Assembly (NCBI GenBank): GCA_963817485.1
Contig: CAWFOR010000016.1
Span: forward strand, 203,117 to 267,116
Length of the DNA stretch: 64,000 nt
Source: Hyphomicrobium_A sp963817485
GTDB taxonomy: Bacteria; Pseudomonadota; Alphaproteobacteria; Rhizobiales; Hyphomicrobiaceae
Direction: 5' to 3'
In this document: positions 11,095-22,512 of the stretch, in pieces
Layout: every line of letters starts with the position of its first letter
How positions within the stretch are numbered: position 1 is the first letter of the stretch
Notes under the pieces: generated by a model
Told to the model about the DNA's origin: nothing
Databases searched by the model: none
Seen by the model: the letters and a program-made list of their open reading frames with translations, nothing else
Position numbers and translations under genes: made by a program

Positions 11095-12414
11095 CTAGCG
11101 CTTGCCGGCCCGCTCGCGGCGCAGCTTGGCCCAATGCTCCAGCCGCTTCTTAATCTCGGCTTCGAAGCCGCGGCCCGGCGGGTCGTAGAACTGCGGCCGC
11201 TCTGTCATCTCATCGGGAAAGTAGTTCTGGCCCGAGAACGCCTCCTCGGCGCTGTGGTCGTAGGCGTAGCCCGCGCCGTAGCCTTCCTGCTTCATGAGCT
11301 TCGTCGGCGCGTTGAGGATGATCTTCGGCGGCATCAGGCTGCCGTGCTCCTTCGCGGTGCGCATCGACGCATTGTAGGCCATGTAGCCCGCGTTCGATTT
11401 GGGGGCGGTCGCGAGATAGATCGTCACCTGCGCCAGCGCCAGCTCGCCCTCGGGGCTGCCGAGGAAGTCGTAGACATCCTTCGCCGCCAGCGCCTGCACC
11501 AGGGCATTGGGGTCGGCGAGGCCGATGTCCTCGATCGCCATGCGCACGAGCCGGCGCGCGAGGTAGAGCGGGTCCTCGCCGCCGTCGAGCATGCGGGAAA
11601 GCCAGTAGAGAGCCGCATCGGGATCGGAGCCGCGCACCGACTTGTGCAGCGCGCTGATGAGGTTGTAGTGCCCTTCGCGCGACTTGTCGTAGAGCGGCGC
11701 ACGCCGCTGCACCAGCGTCGTTAGCGTCTCGCGGTTGAGCGGGGGAGCGCCGGCCTTGACCGCGGCGAACACCTCGTCCGCGAGGTTGATCACCGCGCGT
11801 CCATCGCCGTCGGCGAGCGCGATCAGCGTCTCGCGCGCCTCCTTGTCAAGCGGAAGCGGCCGCTTCTCGGCGTGCTCGGCGCGGTCCAAAAGCTCGCCCA
11901 GCGCAGCCTCGTCGAGCCGGTTGAACACGAGCACGGACGCGCGACTGAGCAACGCGCCGTTGAGCTCGAAGGACGGGTTCTCGGTCGTCGCGCCGACGAG
12001 GGTGATGGTCCCGTCCTCCATGTGCGGCAGGAAGCTGTCCTGCTGGGCACGGTTGAAGCGGTGGATCTCGTCGATGAACAGCAGCGTGCCGCGTCCCTGC
12101 TCACGGCGGGCCTTGGCGCGGTCGAAGGCCTTGCGCAGGTCCTGCACGCCGGAAAAGATCGCCGAAAGCTGCTCGAACTCGAGCTGCGTCTCGTTGGCGA
12201 GGAGCCGCGCCACCGTCGTCTTGCCGGAGCCGGGCGGGCCCCACAGGATGAGGCTCGGCAGCCGCCCGCTCGCCAGCATGCGGGTCAGCGTGCCCTCGGA
12301 CCCGACGAGCTGATCCTGGCCGACGACTTCGGCGAGCGTCTTCGGGCGCAGCCGGTCGGCGAGCGGGCGCGGCGCGCTTTTTTCCAGGCCGGCGGCTTCG
12401 AACAGCGTCGCCAC
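11095..12414 (-). CDS. rarA: Replication-associated recombination protein A (RarA/MgsA), AAA+ ATPase
   Basis: This clamp-loader-like AAA+ ATPase acts at stalled replication forks. It has 439 residues (E. coli RarA has 447). 'RPKTLAEVVGQDQL' precedes Walker A GPPGSGKTT, Walker B 'LLFIDEIHRFN', sensor 1 'GATTENPSF' and the C-terminal tetramerisation region ('SDPDAALYWLSRMLDGGEDP', 'YLATAPKSNAGYMAY'). The start is taken as GTG at 12412-12414 (VATLFEAAG), because upstream sequence in this frame is the shadow of the protease gene. The start lies only 4 bases after the protease stop codon, suggesting translational coupling. Confidence 0.92.
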   Translation of the reverse strand: MATLFEAAGLEKSAPRPLADRLRPKTLAEVVGQDQLVGSEGTLTRMLASGRLPSLILWGPPGSGKTTVARLLANETQLEFEQLSAIFSGVQDLRKAFDRAKARREQGRGTLLFIDEIHRFNRAQQDSFLPHMEDGTITLVGATTENPSFELNGALLSRASVLVFNRLDEAALGELLDRAEHAEKRPLPLDKEARETLIALADGDGRAVINLADEVFAAVKAGAPPLNRETLTTLVQRRAPLYDKSREGHYNLISALHKSVRGSDPDAALYWLSRMLDGGEDPLYLARRLVRMAIEDIGLADPNALVQALAAKDVYDFLGSPEGELALAQVTIYLATAPKSNAGYMAYNASMRTAKEHGSLMPPKIILNAPTKLMKQEGYGAGYAYDHSAEEAFSGQNYFPDEMTERPQFYDPPGRGFEAEIKKRLEHWAKLRRERAGKR

Positions 12415-12418
12415 TAGG

Positions 12419-13837
<1,419 letters not shown>

Positions 13838-13991
13838 CTTGCAGCATTCCAAAACGGAAATGATTTCTGAAGCAGCGCCTCTTGCGCCCTCTATACGGCA
13901 CGCCAATGGCCGGCGAAAGCTTGGGTCAACGGGCCTCCCGGAAAGCTGTGACAAAGCGTCCAGCTTCCGGCTCTTTTGGCCCAGTCGCGCG

Positions 13992-15020
13992 TCAGATGAC
14001 CCCCAGCTCGCGCAGGCTCAGCGCCGCGGCTTTGACGGCCTCGGGCGCGGAGTGGAACGTCTGCCCGAGGACGCGCTGCGCCTGGGCGTTCGAGATCGGC
14101 CGCGGATGACCAAGATCAGGGATCACCGCCTTCAGGCGCCGGTCGATGATTGCGACGGCCCGCACCAGCAAATCGGGTAGCTCGCGACGGGGCACCTTGC
14201 CCTGCAGGTCGGGAAGCGCGTCGGCAACGAGGCGCCCCACCTCGATCAGGCGCAGGAAGCCGTTCGCGGTGAGGAAGCGCTTGCCCGCTGCCTCGGGCTT
14301 GGTCATCGCCAGCACGTGCGTTGCCGCCACGTCGCGCACGTCGCTGATGGGAAAGCCGACCTTTGGGGCCGCCGGATAGGCTCCCTTCGCCATCAGCTTG
14401 ATGACCTCGTGCGAGGACGAAATATCGCTATCCGTCGCCGGTCCGAACACGATCGCCGGGTTCACGGCGGCAAGCTCGGGCGCACGCGGTTCGCTCTTCA
14501 CGTAGTCCCAGGCCGCAAGCTCGGCGAGCGTCTTCGACCTGATGTAGGTGGTGATGTCGGGGCGCTCCGGATTGGTCCAGTCGGCTTCGGTGAAGACGTG
14601 GCCCAGCGGTGCCTCCGGCCACGGCAAGGTGACGGAGACGACGGAGGACGTCATCACGACGCGCTTGACGCCGGCCTGCGTCGCCGCCTTCAGCACGCGC
14701 AGGACGCCCTCGCGCGCGGGGCGAATGACATCGTCCGGGTGCCGGGGCTCCTGCAGCGGGAACGGCGAGGCGACGTGGAGGACGAACGTGCAGTCCTCCA
14801 TCGCCATCTGCCAACCATCGTCGCTCAGGAGGTCGGCCGTGACGAAATCCACGCCGCACGCGTCAGCCCCGGCCCGGGCGACGCTCTTGCGCACGGCATC
14901 GGCGCGGCTCAGGTCGCGCAGGGTCCCGCGCACGGAGAAGTCGTTGCGCAGAAGCTCGGCGATGCAATGCTTGGCGATGAAGCCGGACGCACCCGTGACC
15001 AGGACCGTCGCTGTAGGCAT
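13992..15020 (-). CDS. Dihydroflavonol-4-reductase-like extended SDR (NAD(P)-dependent aldehyde reductase)
   Basis: The 342-residue extended short-chain dehydrogenase has N-terminal nucleotide-binding 'VLVTGASGFIAKHCIAELL' and 'FVLHVASPFP', the active site 'TSSVVSV' with 'YIRSK' (Tyr-Lys), and 'ELAAVNPAIVFGP'. This set matches dihydroflavonol reductase and cinnamoyl-CoA reductase relatives, which in bacteria generally reduce aldehydes or ketones. The true substrate is unknown. It is monocistronic by spacing: about 150 bases from the protease gene and 226 bases from rplQ. Confidence 0.87.
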   Translation of the reverse strand: MPTATVLVTGASGFIAKHCIAELLRNDFSVRGTLRDLSRADAVRKSVARAGADACGVDFVTADLLSDDGWQMAMEDCTFVLHVASPFPLQEPRHPDDVIRPAREGVLRVLKAATQAGVKRVVMTSSVVSVTLPWPEAPLGHVFTEADWTNPERPDITTYIRSKTLAELAAWDYVKSEPRAPELAAVNPAIVFGPATDSDISSSHEVIKLMAKGAYPAAPKVGFPISDVRDVAATHVLAMTKPEAAGKRFLTANGFLRLIEVGRLVADALPDLQGKVPRRELPDLLVRAVAIIDRRLKAVIPDLGHPRPISNAQAQRVLGQTFHSAPEAVKAAALSLRELGVI

Positions 15021-15246
15021 GGGCTCTCCCTTTCATCCTCGCGCCGCGCTTTTGGGCAGGGGCGCTTGGGCACCCGCGGTCGCGACGACGAGCATTACCG
15101 TCCCGGTTGAGGGAGCGCCAGAACTCTGGCCGGGAAAGGCGCGTGTGCAAACGCTACCCGTCACCGAAGGGCGCGCCCATCGGAGGAGCCAAGTATCAGG
15201 CTTGAGAGCCAATTCGACGAAGCGCGAGGCCCCGAAAGCGGAGGCC

Positions 15247-15672
15247 CTAGGCCTCGGCCTTCTCGGCCTGCGCTGCCTCGTGCCGCTCGCGATCCTCTTT
15301 GCCCTTGATCGAGGTATCGCGATCGACGAGCTCGATCACGGCGCGGGGTGCGCTGTCGCCGTAGCGGAAGCCCGCCTTGACGACGCGCGAATAGCCGCCC
15401 GCGCGGTTCTTGTAACGGGGGGCAAGCGTGTCGAAGAGCTTCTTGACCATGGCCTCGTCGCGCAGCCGGCTCGCAGCAAGGCGCCGCGAGTTCAAGTCAC
15501 CGCGCTTGGCCAGCGTGATGTACTTGTCGATAACGCGCTTGAGGTCTTTCGCCTTCGGCAGCGTCGTCACGATCTGCTCGTGCTTGATGAGCGCGGCCGC
15601 CATGTTGGAGAACATGGCCTGGCGGTGGCTACTGTCACGGCTGAAGCGCCGCCCCAGCTTTTTGTGTCGCAT
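15247..15672 (-). CDS. rplQ: 50S ribosomal protein L17
   Basis: L17 lines the bottom of the large subunit near the tunnel exit. The 141-residue product opens MRHKKLGRRFSRDSSHRQAMF, the invariant L17 signature, with 'ALIKHEQIVTTLPKAKDLKRVIDKYIT' and 'RYKNRAGGYSRVVKAGFRYGD' following. The tail from about residue 118 is acidic and alanine-rich ('KGKEDRERHEAAQAEKAEA'), a modest extension common in this order. It is the last gene of the alpha operon, 121 bases after rpoA. Confidence 0.97.
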   Translation of the reverse strand: MRHKKLGRRFSRDSSHRQAMFSNMAAALIKHEQIVTTLPKAKDLKRVIDKYITLAKRGDLNSRRLAASRLRDEAMVKKLFDTLAPRYKNRAGGYSRVVKAGFRYGDSAPRAVIELVDRDTSIKGKEDRERHEAAQAEKAEA

Positions 15673-15793
15673 GTCAGTTCCCTTAGGTTGTTTAACGGGG
15701 AGGTTCTATGGCCTCACCTCGCTAGGCTCGTGAATTCGTGGTCCCGGTGTCGCGAGATCGGCTGACCTTGCGCGCCGGGATCGCACGCTCGTC

Positions 15794-16819
<1,026 letters not shown>

Positions 16820-16886
16820 GGGGGGCCTCGCTTAGCGTGATGCCTGCGCTCCGACAGCGGCGCAGGCGCACCAGATTGAATTCAAA

Positions 16887-16909
16887 ACGGCCGGCATTTG
16901 AGCGGCCGT
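16887..16909 (-). terminator. Hairpin in the rpsK-rpoA gap (possible attenuator)
   Basis: A perfect 7-bp stem ACGGCCG / CGGCCGT with a 9-base loop is followed on the minus strand by TTTT. Within an operon it is more likely a partial attenuator or processing site than a full terminator. Confidence 0.5.
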
Positions 16910-16912
16910 CGC

Positions 16913-16929
16913 GCGCCGGAAACCGGCGC
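16913..16929 (-). terminator. Compact GC hairpin just after rpsK
   Basis: A 7-bp inverted repeat GCGCCGG / CCGGCGC with a 3-base loop sits 7 bases after the rpsK stop. There is no T-run, so a role in mRNA stability or processing is as likely as termination. Confidence 0.45.
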
Positions 16930-16935
16930 TCTTCG

Positions 16936-17340
16936 TTAAACGCGCCGGCGCTTGCGGGGCCGGCAGCCGTTATGCGGAATAGGGGTCACGTCTCGGATCG
17001 AGGTGATCTGGAAGCCGACGGACTGCAGCGCGCGCAGTGCCGATTCACGGCCCGAGCCCGGCCCGCAGACCTCGACCTCGAGGATCTTCATGCCGTGCTC
17101 CATCGCCTTCTTGCCGGCATCCTCGGCCGCGACCTGGGCGGCGTACGGCGTCGACTTGCGCGAGCCCTTGAAACCCTTCGTGCCGGACGACGACCAGGCG
17201 ATGGTGTTGCCCTGCGCATCCGTGATGGTGATCATCGTGTTGTTGAACGAGGCGTTGACGTGCGCAACGCCCGACGTGATGTTCTTCTTCTCGCGCTTGC
17301 GCACCTTTTGGGCGCGCGGCGCTGCTTGCTCTTTAGCCAT
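16936..17340 (-). CDS. rpsK: 30S ribosomal protein S11
   Basis: S11 forms part of the platform that holds the mRNA-tRNA pair at the E site. The 134 residues contain 'GVAHVNASFNNTMITITDAQGN', 'SSSGTKGFKGSRKSTPYAAQVAAEDA' and the C-terminal 'TSIRDVTPIPHNGCRPRKRRRV', all invariant S11 blocks. It is intact, 83 bases after rpsM. Confidence 0.98.
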   Translation of the reverse strand: MAKEQAAPRAQKVRKREKKNITSGVAHVNASFNNTMITITDAQGNTIAWSSSGTKGFKGSRKSTPYAAQVAAEDAGKKAMEHGMKILEVEVCGPGSGRESALRALQSVGFQITSIRDVTPIPHNGCRPRKRRRV

Positions 17341-17423
17341 TCATCAACTCTCCCAAGACCGCGCTCGCGCCGGTCCGTCATATGCAATCGAAAGCGGCTC
17401 CCGGCCGCCCTCGAAGAATTTCA

Positions 17424-17795
17424 TCAAGCTTTCTTCTTGCCGGCGATTGCCTTGGCCGGGCCCTTGCGCGTGCGCGCATTCGTGTGCGTGCGCTGCCCGC
17501 GGACGGGCAGCCCCTTGCGATGGCGCAGGCCGCGATAGCAGCCGAGGTCCATCAGACGTTTGATGTTGGTGATTACCTCGCGGCGCAGATCGCCCTCGAC
17601 CAGATAGTCGCGGTCGATGGTCTCGCGGATCTGCAGGATCTCGGCGTCCGTGAGCTGGCTCACCCGGCGCTCGGCCGGAATGTTGACCTTCTCGCAGATA
17701 TCCTTCGCGAACTTCGGGCCGATGCCATGAATATATTGAAGTGCGATGACGACGCGCTTCTGCGTCGGAATGTTGACGCCTGCGATTCGAGCCAC
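17424..17795 (-). CDS. rpsM: 30S ribosomal protein S13
   Basis: S13 sits in the 30S head and forms bridges to the 50S subunit and to tRNA. The product is 123 residues with a GTG start giving 'ARIAGVNIPTQKRVVIALQYIHGIG', then 'LRREVITNIKRLMDLGCYRGLRHRKGLPVRGQ' and the lysine-rich tail. The longer in-frame extension upstream is discarded because the S13 N-terminus is invariant. A leader of about 140 bases with a hairpin and a promoter precedes it, making it the first gene of the alpha operon (rpsM-rpsK-rpoA-rplQ). Confidence 0.96.
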   Translation of the reverse strand: MARIAGVNIPTQKRVVIALQYIHGIGPKFAKDICEKVNIPAERRVSQLTDAEILQIRETIDRDYLVEGDLRREVITNIKRLMDLGCYRGLRHRKGLPVRGQRTHTNARTRKGPAKAIAGKKKA

Positions 17796-17880
17796 ACGTC
17801 TCTCCTGAGGTCCTGATTGCCGCCGCTCGGAAGACCGGCCGCGCCGTCTTCCGCCGTGATCCCACGCCAAAAACGCACCA

Positions 17881-17910
17881 TTTCCAGCCCGTTTGCCCGC
17901 GGGCTGAAAT
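17881..17910 (-). promoter_or_regulatory. Hairpin in the rpsM (alpha operon) leader
   Basis: A CAGCCCG / CGGGCTG stem flanked by TTTC...GAAA pairing lies about 85 bases upstream of the rpsM start in the transcribed leader. It could be part of a regulatory leader. In E. coli the alpha leader binds S4, but rpsD is not in this operon here, so I infer only structure. Confidence 0.45.
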
Positions 17911-17938
17911 TCCTCGGAGGTGCGTTAAAAAGTGGAGT

Positions 17939-17967
17939 GTTGTAACCGAGCCATAACCAGCCGTCAA
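17939..17967 (-). promoter_or_regulatory. Sigma-70-type promoter upstream of rpsM
   Basis: On the minus strand TTGACG is separated by exactly 17 bases from TACAAC, close to the housekeeping consensus. It lies between adk and rpsM, where a new transcription unit would be expected. Confidence 0.6.
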
Positions 17968-17986
17968 CCGGCGGATAACGGCTTTT

Positions 17987-18646
17987 TTAAGGCGCCGAGG
18001 CCCCCGCCAATATGCCGTCGACCTGCCGCGAAACCTCTGAAATTGCGGCCATTCCGTCTACCGTGCGCAGCTTCCCCTTGGCGAAGTAGTAGCCGATCAA
18101 AGGGGCCGTCTCCCGGTAGTAGGCCATGAGCCGGTTCTTAACCGTCTCGGCATTGTCGTCGGCGCGCCGGACGAAGGCCTTCGAACCGCACCGGTCGCAT
18201 ACGCCTTCGACTTTCGGCTTGCAGTTGGTGTCGTGGTAGCTCGCCCCGCAGTTGGCGCACATGTAGCGCCCGGAGATACGGTCGATGAGCACCTTGTCGT
18301 CGACTTTGATCTCGATGACGGCGTCGATCTGCTTGCCGAGGCTGGCGAGCAGCACGTCGAGCGCGGCGGCCTGCTTCAGAGTGCGGGGAAAGCCGTCGAG
18401 GATGAACCCCTTGGCGCAGTCGGGCTCGGCGATCCGCTCAGCGATGATCTGGATGACGATCTTATCGGGGACAAGCCCACCCGCCTCCATAATCGCGCTC
18501 GCCTCGCGCCCGATGGGGGTTCCGGCCTTCACGGCCCGACGCAGCATCTCTCCGGTGGAAAGTTGAACGAGACCGCGCTTTTCGGTAATCGCCTCGGCTT
18601 GCGTTCCTTTGCCTGCTCCGGGTGGCCCCAGCAGGATGAGGTTCAT
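17987..18646 (-). CDS. adk: Adenylate kinase, zinc-type lid
   Basis: Adenylate kinase interconverts ATP, AMP and ADP. The product is 219 residues with P-loop 'GPPGAGKGTQ', AMP-binding 'GEMLRRAV' and 'FPRTLKQA', and an extended lid containing four cysteines ('MCANCGASYH' and 'CDRCGSKAF'), the zinc-binding variant. Its start overlaps the secY stop by 4 bases (ATGA), so the two are translationally coupled, as is common for secY-adk. Confidence 0.96.
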   Translation of the reverse strand: MNLILLGPPGAGKGTQAEAITEKRGLVQLSTGEMLRRAVKAGTPIGREASAIMEAGGLVPDKIVIQIIAERIAEPDCAKGFILDGFPRTLKQAAALDVLLASLGKQIDAVIEIKVDDKVLIDRISGRYMCANCGASYHDTNCKPKVEGVCDRCGSKAFVRRADDNAETVKNRLMAYYRETAPLIGYYFAKGKLRTVDGMAAISEVSRQVDGILAGASAP

Positions 18647-19999
18647 CTGCGTCCTCTCGAAGCGCCTCTGAGCTTGGCTTTCTTGATCAGGCCTTCGTAC
18701 TGGTGGGCAAGCATGTGGCTCTGGATCTGAGCCACTGTATCCATCGTGACGCTAACCGCAATGAGGAGCGACGTGCCACCAAAATAGAACGGCACGGCGG
18801 CGTAGGAAATCAAAAGCTCAGGCAGGACGCAAACGGCCGCGAGGTAGATGGCGCCGACGACGGTAATGCGGGTCAGGACGTAATCGATGTATTCGGCCGT
18901 TTTCTCGCCCGGGCGGATGCCGGGCAGGAAGCCGCCGTACTTGCGCAGATTGTCGGCGGTGTCCTTGCGGGTTGAACACCACGGCCGTATAGAAGAACGC
19001 GAAGAAGACGATCAGCGCCACGTAGAGCAGGATGTGCAGCGGCTGGCCGCGCCCGAGCGAGGCGACGATGGTATTGAGCCAGTCGGGCCCCTGGCCGGCG
19101 GTGAACTGGGCGGCCGTGATCGGCAGCAGCAGCAGCGATGAGGCGAAGATCGGCGGGATGACGCCCGAGGAGTTGAGCTTCAAGGGCAGGTGCGAAGCAG
19201 TCGCCCTGGAACATGCGGTTGCCGACCTGGCGCTTGGGGTACTGGATCAACAGCCGCCGCTGCGCCCGCTCCATGAAGACGATGGCGCCGACGACGAAGA
19301 GCATCAGCGCCAGCAGTCCGATCAGGAGACCCACCGACAGCGATCCGGTGCGGGCAAGCTCGAACAGGCCGACGAGCGCCGACGGCAGGCCTGCGACGAT
19401 GCCTGCGAAGATGATGAGCGAGATGCCGTTGCCGACGCCGCGCTGCGGTGATCTGCTCGCCGAGCCACATCAGGAACATGGTGCCGCCGACAAGCGTCAC
19501 GACGGTGGTGATGCGGAAGAACCAGCCCGGATCCATGACCACAGGCCCGACGGCGCTGTGCGAACTCTCCAGTCCGATGGAAATCCCGTAGGCCTGGAAA
19601 GCGGCGAGCACCACCGTCAGGTAGCGGGTGTACTGGTTGATCTGCTTGCGGCCCTGCTCGCCTTCCTTCTTCAAGGCCTCGAGCTTCGGCGACATCGAGC
19701 TCATGAGCTGCATGATGATCGACGCCGAGATGTAGGGCATGATGTTGAGCGAGAAGATCGCCATGCGCTGCGACCGCACCGCCCGCGAACATGTTGAACA
19801 TGCCGAGGATGCCGGAGGCGTTGGCGTTGAACGTCTGCGCAAAGGCGGTGGGATTGATGCCCGGCAGCGGAATGAAGGTGCCGAAGCGGTAGACGATGAG
19901 CGCGCCGAGGGTGAAATAGATGCGCCGCTTCAGATCCTCGGCTTTGGCGAAGGCGCCGAAGTTCAGATTGGCGGCAAGTTGCTCGGCTGCGGATACCAT
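18643..19999 (-). CDS. secY: Protein translocase subunit SecY, four single-base frameshifts in this sequence
   Basis: SecY is the channel of the Sec translocon. Read across four +1 breaks (near 19770, 19445, 19195 and 18966) the product is about 450 residues, normal for SecY. It starts MVSAAEQLAANLNFGAFAK and contains 'FIPLPGINP', 'MAIFSLNIMPYISASIIMQL', 'GRKQINQYTRYLTV', 'LKLNSSGVIPPIFAS' and a tail ending in TGA that overlaps adk. The successive frames shift by +1 each time and all four changes add one base. SecY is essential and the residues on both sides of each break are conserved, so I treat the breaks as sequence error, not decay. Confidence 0.93.
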
Positions 20000-20132
20000 G
20001 GCTCGTTCTCTCCCAGCGGGCGCGCTTGTGCTAGCGCGCTTCGCCCCTTGCTGTCTGCCCGGCTAAGATGGTGGCCCGTCCCGCAGGCGGCAATGCCGGT
20101 CGCATCGCGCGCTTTTCCGGGCCACGGACGGC

Positions 20133-20687
20133 TTATTCCTCGTCCGCCCCGCTCGTTGCCTTCTTAGCCGAATTTCCCTTCTTGGCCTGAGACTTCTTCC
20201 TCTTGGCCTCGTCCGCCGGCAGCACCTTCTTCTCGATCAGCTTGATCGATCCGCCGGCCTTCTCGATCGCGGCCTTGGCGGAAGCCGTGGCGTGATCGAC
20301 GGTAAGCGAAAGCTTGGCCTTGATCTCGCCGCCGCCCAGCAGGCGCAGGCCATCTTTGCCCCGGCGCAGCAGGCCGGCAGCAACCAGCGCTGCAGCGTCC
20401 ACGGGCTTTGAGCCGTCGAGCCGCTTGTCGTCGATTGCCTGCTGCAGCGTGCCGATGTTGATCTCGTTGAAGTCCTTCGGGCGCCACTTGTTGAAGCCGC
20501 GCTTGGGCAGGCGCCGATGGAGGGGCATCTGACCGCCCTCGAACCCGCCGATCGCGACGCCGGTGCGCGCCGTCTGGCCCTTGCCGCCGCGGCCGCCCTG
20601 CTTGCCGACGCCCGAGCCAATGCCGCGGCCGATGCGCACGCGCCCCTTGCGGGAGCCGTGCTTATCTTTGATGTCGTTGAGCTGCAT
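20133..20687 (-). CDS. rplO: 50S ribosomal protein L15
   Basis: L15 is a late-assembly protein of the large subunit. The 184 residues open 'MQLNDIKDKHGSRKGRVRIG', then the Gly-rich 'GRGIGSGVGKQGGRGGKGQTART' region and 'FEGGQMPLHRRLPKRGF'. From about residue 155 there is a Lys/Ala-rich tail ('RKKSQAKKGNSAKKATSGADEE'), longer than the usual 145-160 residue protein. The frame is intact; it follows rpmD directly. Confidence 0.96.
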   Translation of the reverse strand: MQLNDIKDKHGSRKGRVRIGRGIGSGVGKQGGRGGKGQTARTGVAIGGFEGGQMPLHRRLPKRGFNKWRPKDFNEINIGTLQQAIDDKRLDGSKPVDAAALVAAGLLRRGKDGLRLLGGGEIKAKLSLTVDHATASAKAAIEKAGGSIKLIEKKVLPADEAKRKKSQAKKGNSAKKATSGADEE

Positions 20688-20700
20688 CGGACTAGATCCT

Positions 20701-20918
20701 TCAGGCCTTCTTGGCCGGCTTCGCCGCGCGCGTTTCCACGATGCGCACGAGGTGGCGGAATGCTGTTGATCATGCCGCGGACGGACGGCGGTGTCTTCGA
20801 GCTCCCGCGTGCGGTGGAGCTTGTCGAGCCCCAGTCCGCGCAGGGTCATGGTCTGGATCGCCGGCCGCCGGTTGGCGCTAGCGATCTGCTCGACGGTGAT
20901 GGTCTTCTTGGCAGCCAT
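20701..20918 (-). CDS. rpmD: 50S ribosomal protein L30, two frameshifts
   Basis: The repaired product is 71 residues, slightly longer than the usual 58-65: 'KTITVEQIASANRRPAIQ', 'LRGLGLDKLHRTRELEDT', then, after removal of one base near 20788 and one near 20760, 'PSVRGMI', 'RHLVRIVE' and a Lys/Ala-rich end. Both breaks are +1. It is essential or near-essential and lies in the normal spc order between rpsE and rplO, so sequence error is the likely cause. Confidence 0.9.
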
Positions 20919-20957
20919 GTCACTTCGTTCCTTGCGTATCTCGCACGCGCGCTGGGT

Positions 20958-21534
20958 TTACGCTTCGGCGGCGGCGTCGCCCGCCACCGATCCGTCGCGG
21001 CGGCGCGAGACGATCTCGCTCACCTTCTTGTTGCGGCGTGCCGCCACTGCCGCGCGGGTTCTCCTGGCCCTTCAGGGCGTCGAAGGTCGCGCGCACCACG
21101 TTGTAGGGGTTGGTGCTGCCCATCGATTTTGCCACGACGTCATGGACGCCGAGCATCTCGAACACGGCGCGCATGGCGCCGCCGGCGATGATGCCGGTGC
21201 CGGGAGGAGCCGAGCGCAGCAGCACGCGGCCGGCGCCGTGACGGCCATTGCTGTCGTGGTGCAGCGTGCGTGCGTCGCGCAGCGGCACGCGCACGAGCGC
21301 ACGCTTTGCCGCTTCCGTCGCCTTGCGGATCGCCTCGGGCACCTCGCGGGCCTTGCCGTGGCCGAAGCCGACGCGGCCCTTCAGGTCGCCCACGACGACG
21401 AGCGCGGCGAAGCCGAAGCGCTTGCCGCCCTTCACGACCTTGGCGACGCGGTTGATGTGAACGAGCTTCTCGGTGAACTCGCTATCGCGATCCTCGCGAT
21501 CCCGGCCGCGGTCTCTTCCTTGGGGACGTGCCAC
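20958..21534 (-). CDS. rpsE: 30S ribosomal protein S5, one frameshift near the 3' end
   Basis: S5 contributes to decoding accuracy and helicase activity at the mRNA entry. It starts 'MARPQGRDRGRDRED', has the N-terminal RNA-binding fold ('EFTEKLVHINRVAKVVKGGKR'), 'VGDLKGRVGFGHGKAREVPEAI' and 'GTGIIAGGAMRAVFEMLGVHDVVAKS'. A +1 break near 21050 is followed in the next frame by 'RNKKVSEIVSRRRDGS' and a TAA at 20958-20960, giving 191 residues, the expected length. Confidence 0.94.
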
Positions 21535-21549
21535 GATGAAATCCTCTTT

Positions 21550-21913
21550 CTAAAACTGCAGGCCGCCTTCGCGCGCGGCATCTCCGAGCGCCTTCACGCG
21601 CCCGTGGTAGAGATAGCCGCCGCGGTCGAACACGACCTCTTTGACGCCGGCCTTGATTGCCCGTTCGGCGATGAGCTTGCCCACGGCGATCGCGGCCGCC
21701 TTGTCGGCCCCGGTCTTGAGCGAGCCCTTGACGTCCTTCTCGAGCGAGGAGGCGGCAGCGACGGTGGTGCCGGCCGCATCGTCGATCACCTGGGCGTAGA
21801 TGTGCTTCGAGGAGCGATGCACGGAGAGCCGCGGGCGCCCGGCGGCGCGCGTCGACGAGCACGCGGCGCACGCGCGACTTGCGACGGGCAAACAGGTTGT
21901 TGAGCGAGGTCAT
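21550..21913 (-). CDS. rplR: 50S ribosomal protein L18, one frameshift
   Basis: L18 binds 5S rRNA. The repaired product is 120 residues, exactly the normal length. It starts MTSLNNLFARRKSRVRRVL; after a +1 break near 21853 the other frame continues 'RAAGRPRLSVHRSSKHIYAQVIDD', 'GTTVAAASSLE' and ends 'EVVFDRGGYLYHGRVKALGDAAREGGLQF', the invariant L18 C-terminus. Confidence 0.93.
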
Positions 21914-21924
21914 GACCTTCGTCC

Positions 21925-22468
21925 TTACTTCTTCTTGCCTTCCTTACGGAAGATGTACTCGCCCTGATAGCGGATGCCTTTGCCCTGATAGGGCTCGGGC
22001 GGCCGCGAGGCGCGGATGTTGGCTGCCACCTGTCCGACGAGCTGCGCGTCGATGCCGGACACCGTGATCACGTCCTGCTTGGCGCCGCCCACCTTGACCT
22101 CGACGCCGGCCGGGATCTTGTGAACGACGTCGTGGGAGAAGCCGATGTTGAGTTGCAGCGTGGTCCTTGCCCTTCATGGAGGCGCGGAAGCCGACGCCCT
22201 GGATCTCGAGCGTGCGCGAGTAGCCGGTCGTCACGCCGTGCGCGAGGTTCGACACCATCGTGCGCGACATGCCCCACATGCTGCGGGCCATCTTGGTGTC
22301 CTCGACCAGCGACAGATCGATGCCGTCGGCGGTCTTCTCCACCTTGATTTCCTCGGGCACCGTGAAGGAGAGCTCTCCCTTCGGTCCCTTCATCTTGATC
22401 GTCCTGCCCGTGACGGTCGCCGTCACTCCGGACGGGACGGGAACGGGCTTTTTACCGATGCGCGACAT
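21925..22468 (-). CDS. rplF: 50S ribosomal protein L6, one frameshift
   Basis: L6 lies near the factor-binding region. It starts 'MSRIGKKPVPVPSGVTATV' and runs to 'GVGFRASMKGKD'. A +1 break near 22162 shifts to a frame carrying 'LQLNIGFSHDVV' and the conserved end 'GKGIRYQGEYIFRKEGKKK' with TAA at 21925-21927. The total of 180 residues is typical. Confidence 0.93.
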
Positions 22469-22512
22469 GAGCGTTCAAACCTCTAAGGACCGGGCGAGCC
22501 CGGAACGTTCAC

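Noticed and set aside
18643..19999. Programmed ribosomal frameshifting or decay of secY
   Set aside because: Four breaks in one essential gene, each removing conserved text and each a +1 shift at unrelated sequences, do not fit a programmed site; there is no slippery motif, and decay is incompatible with viability.
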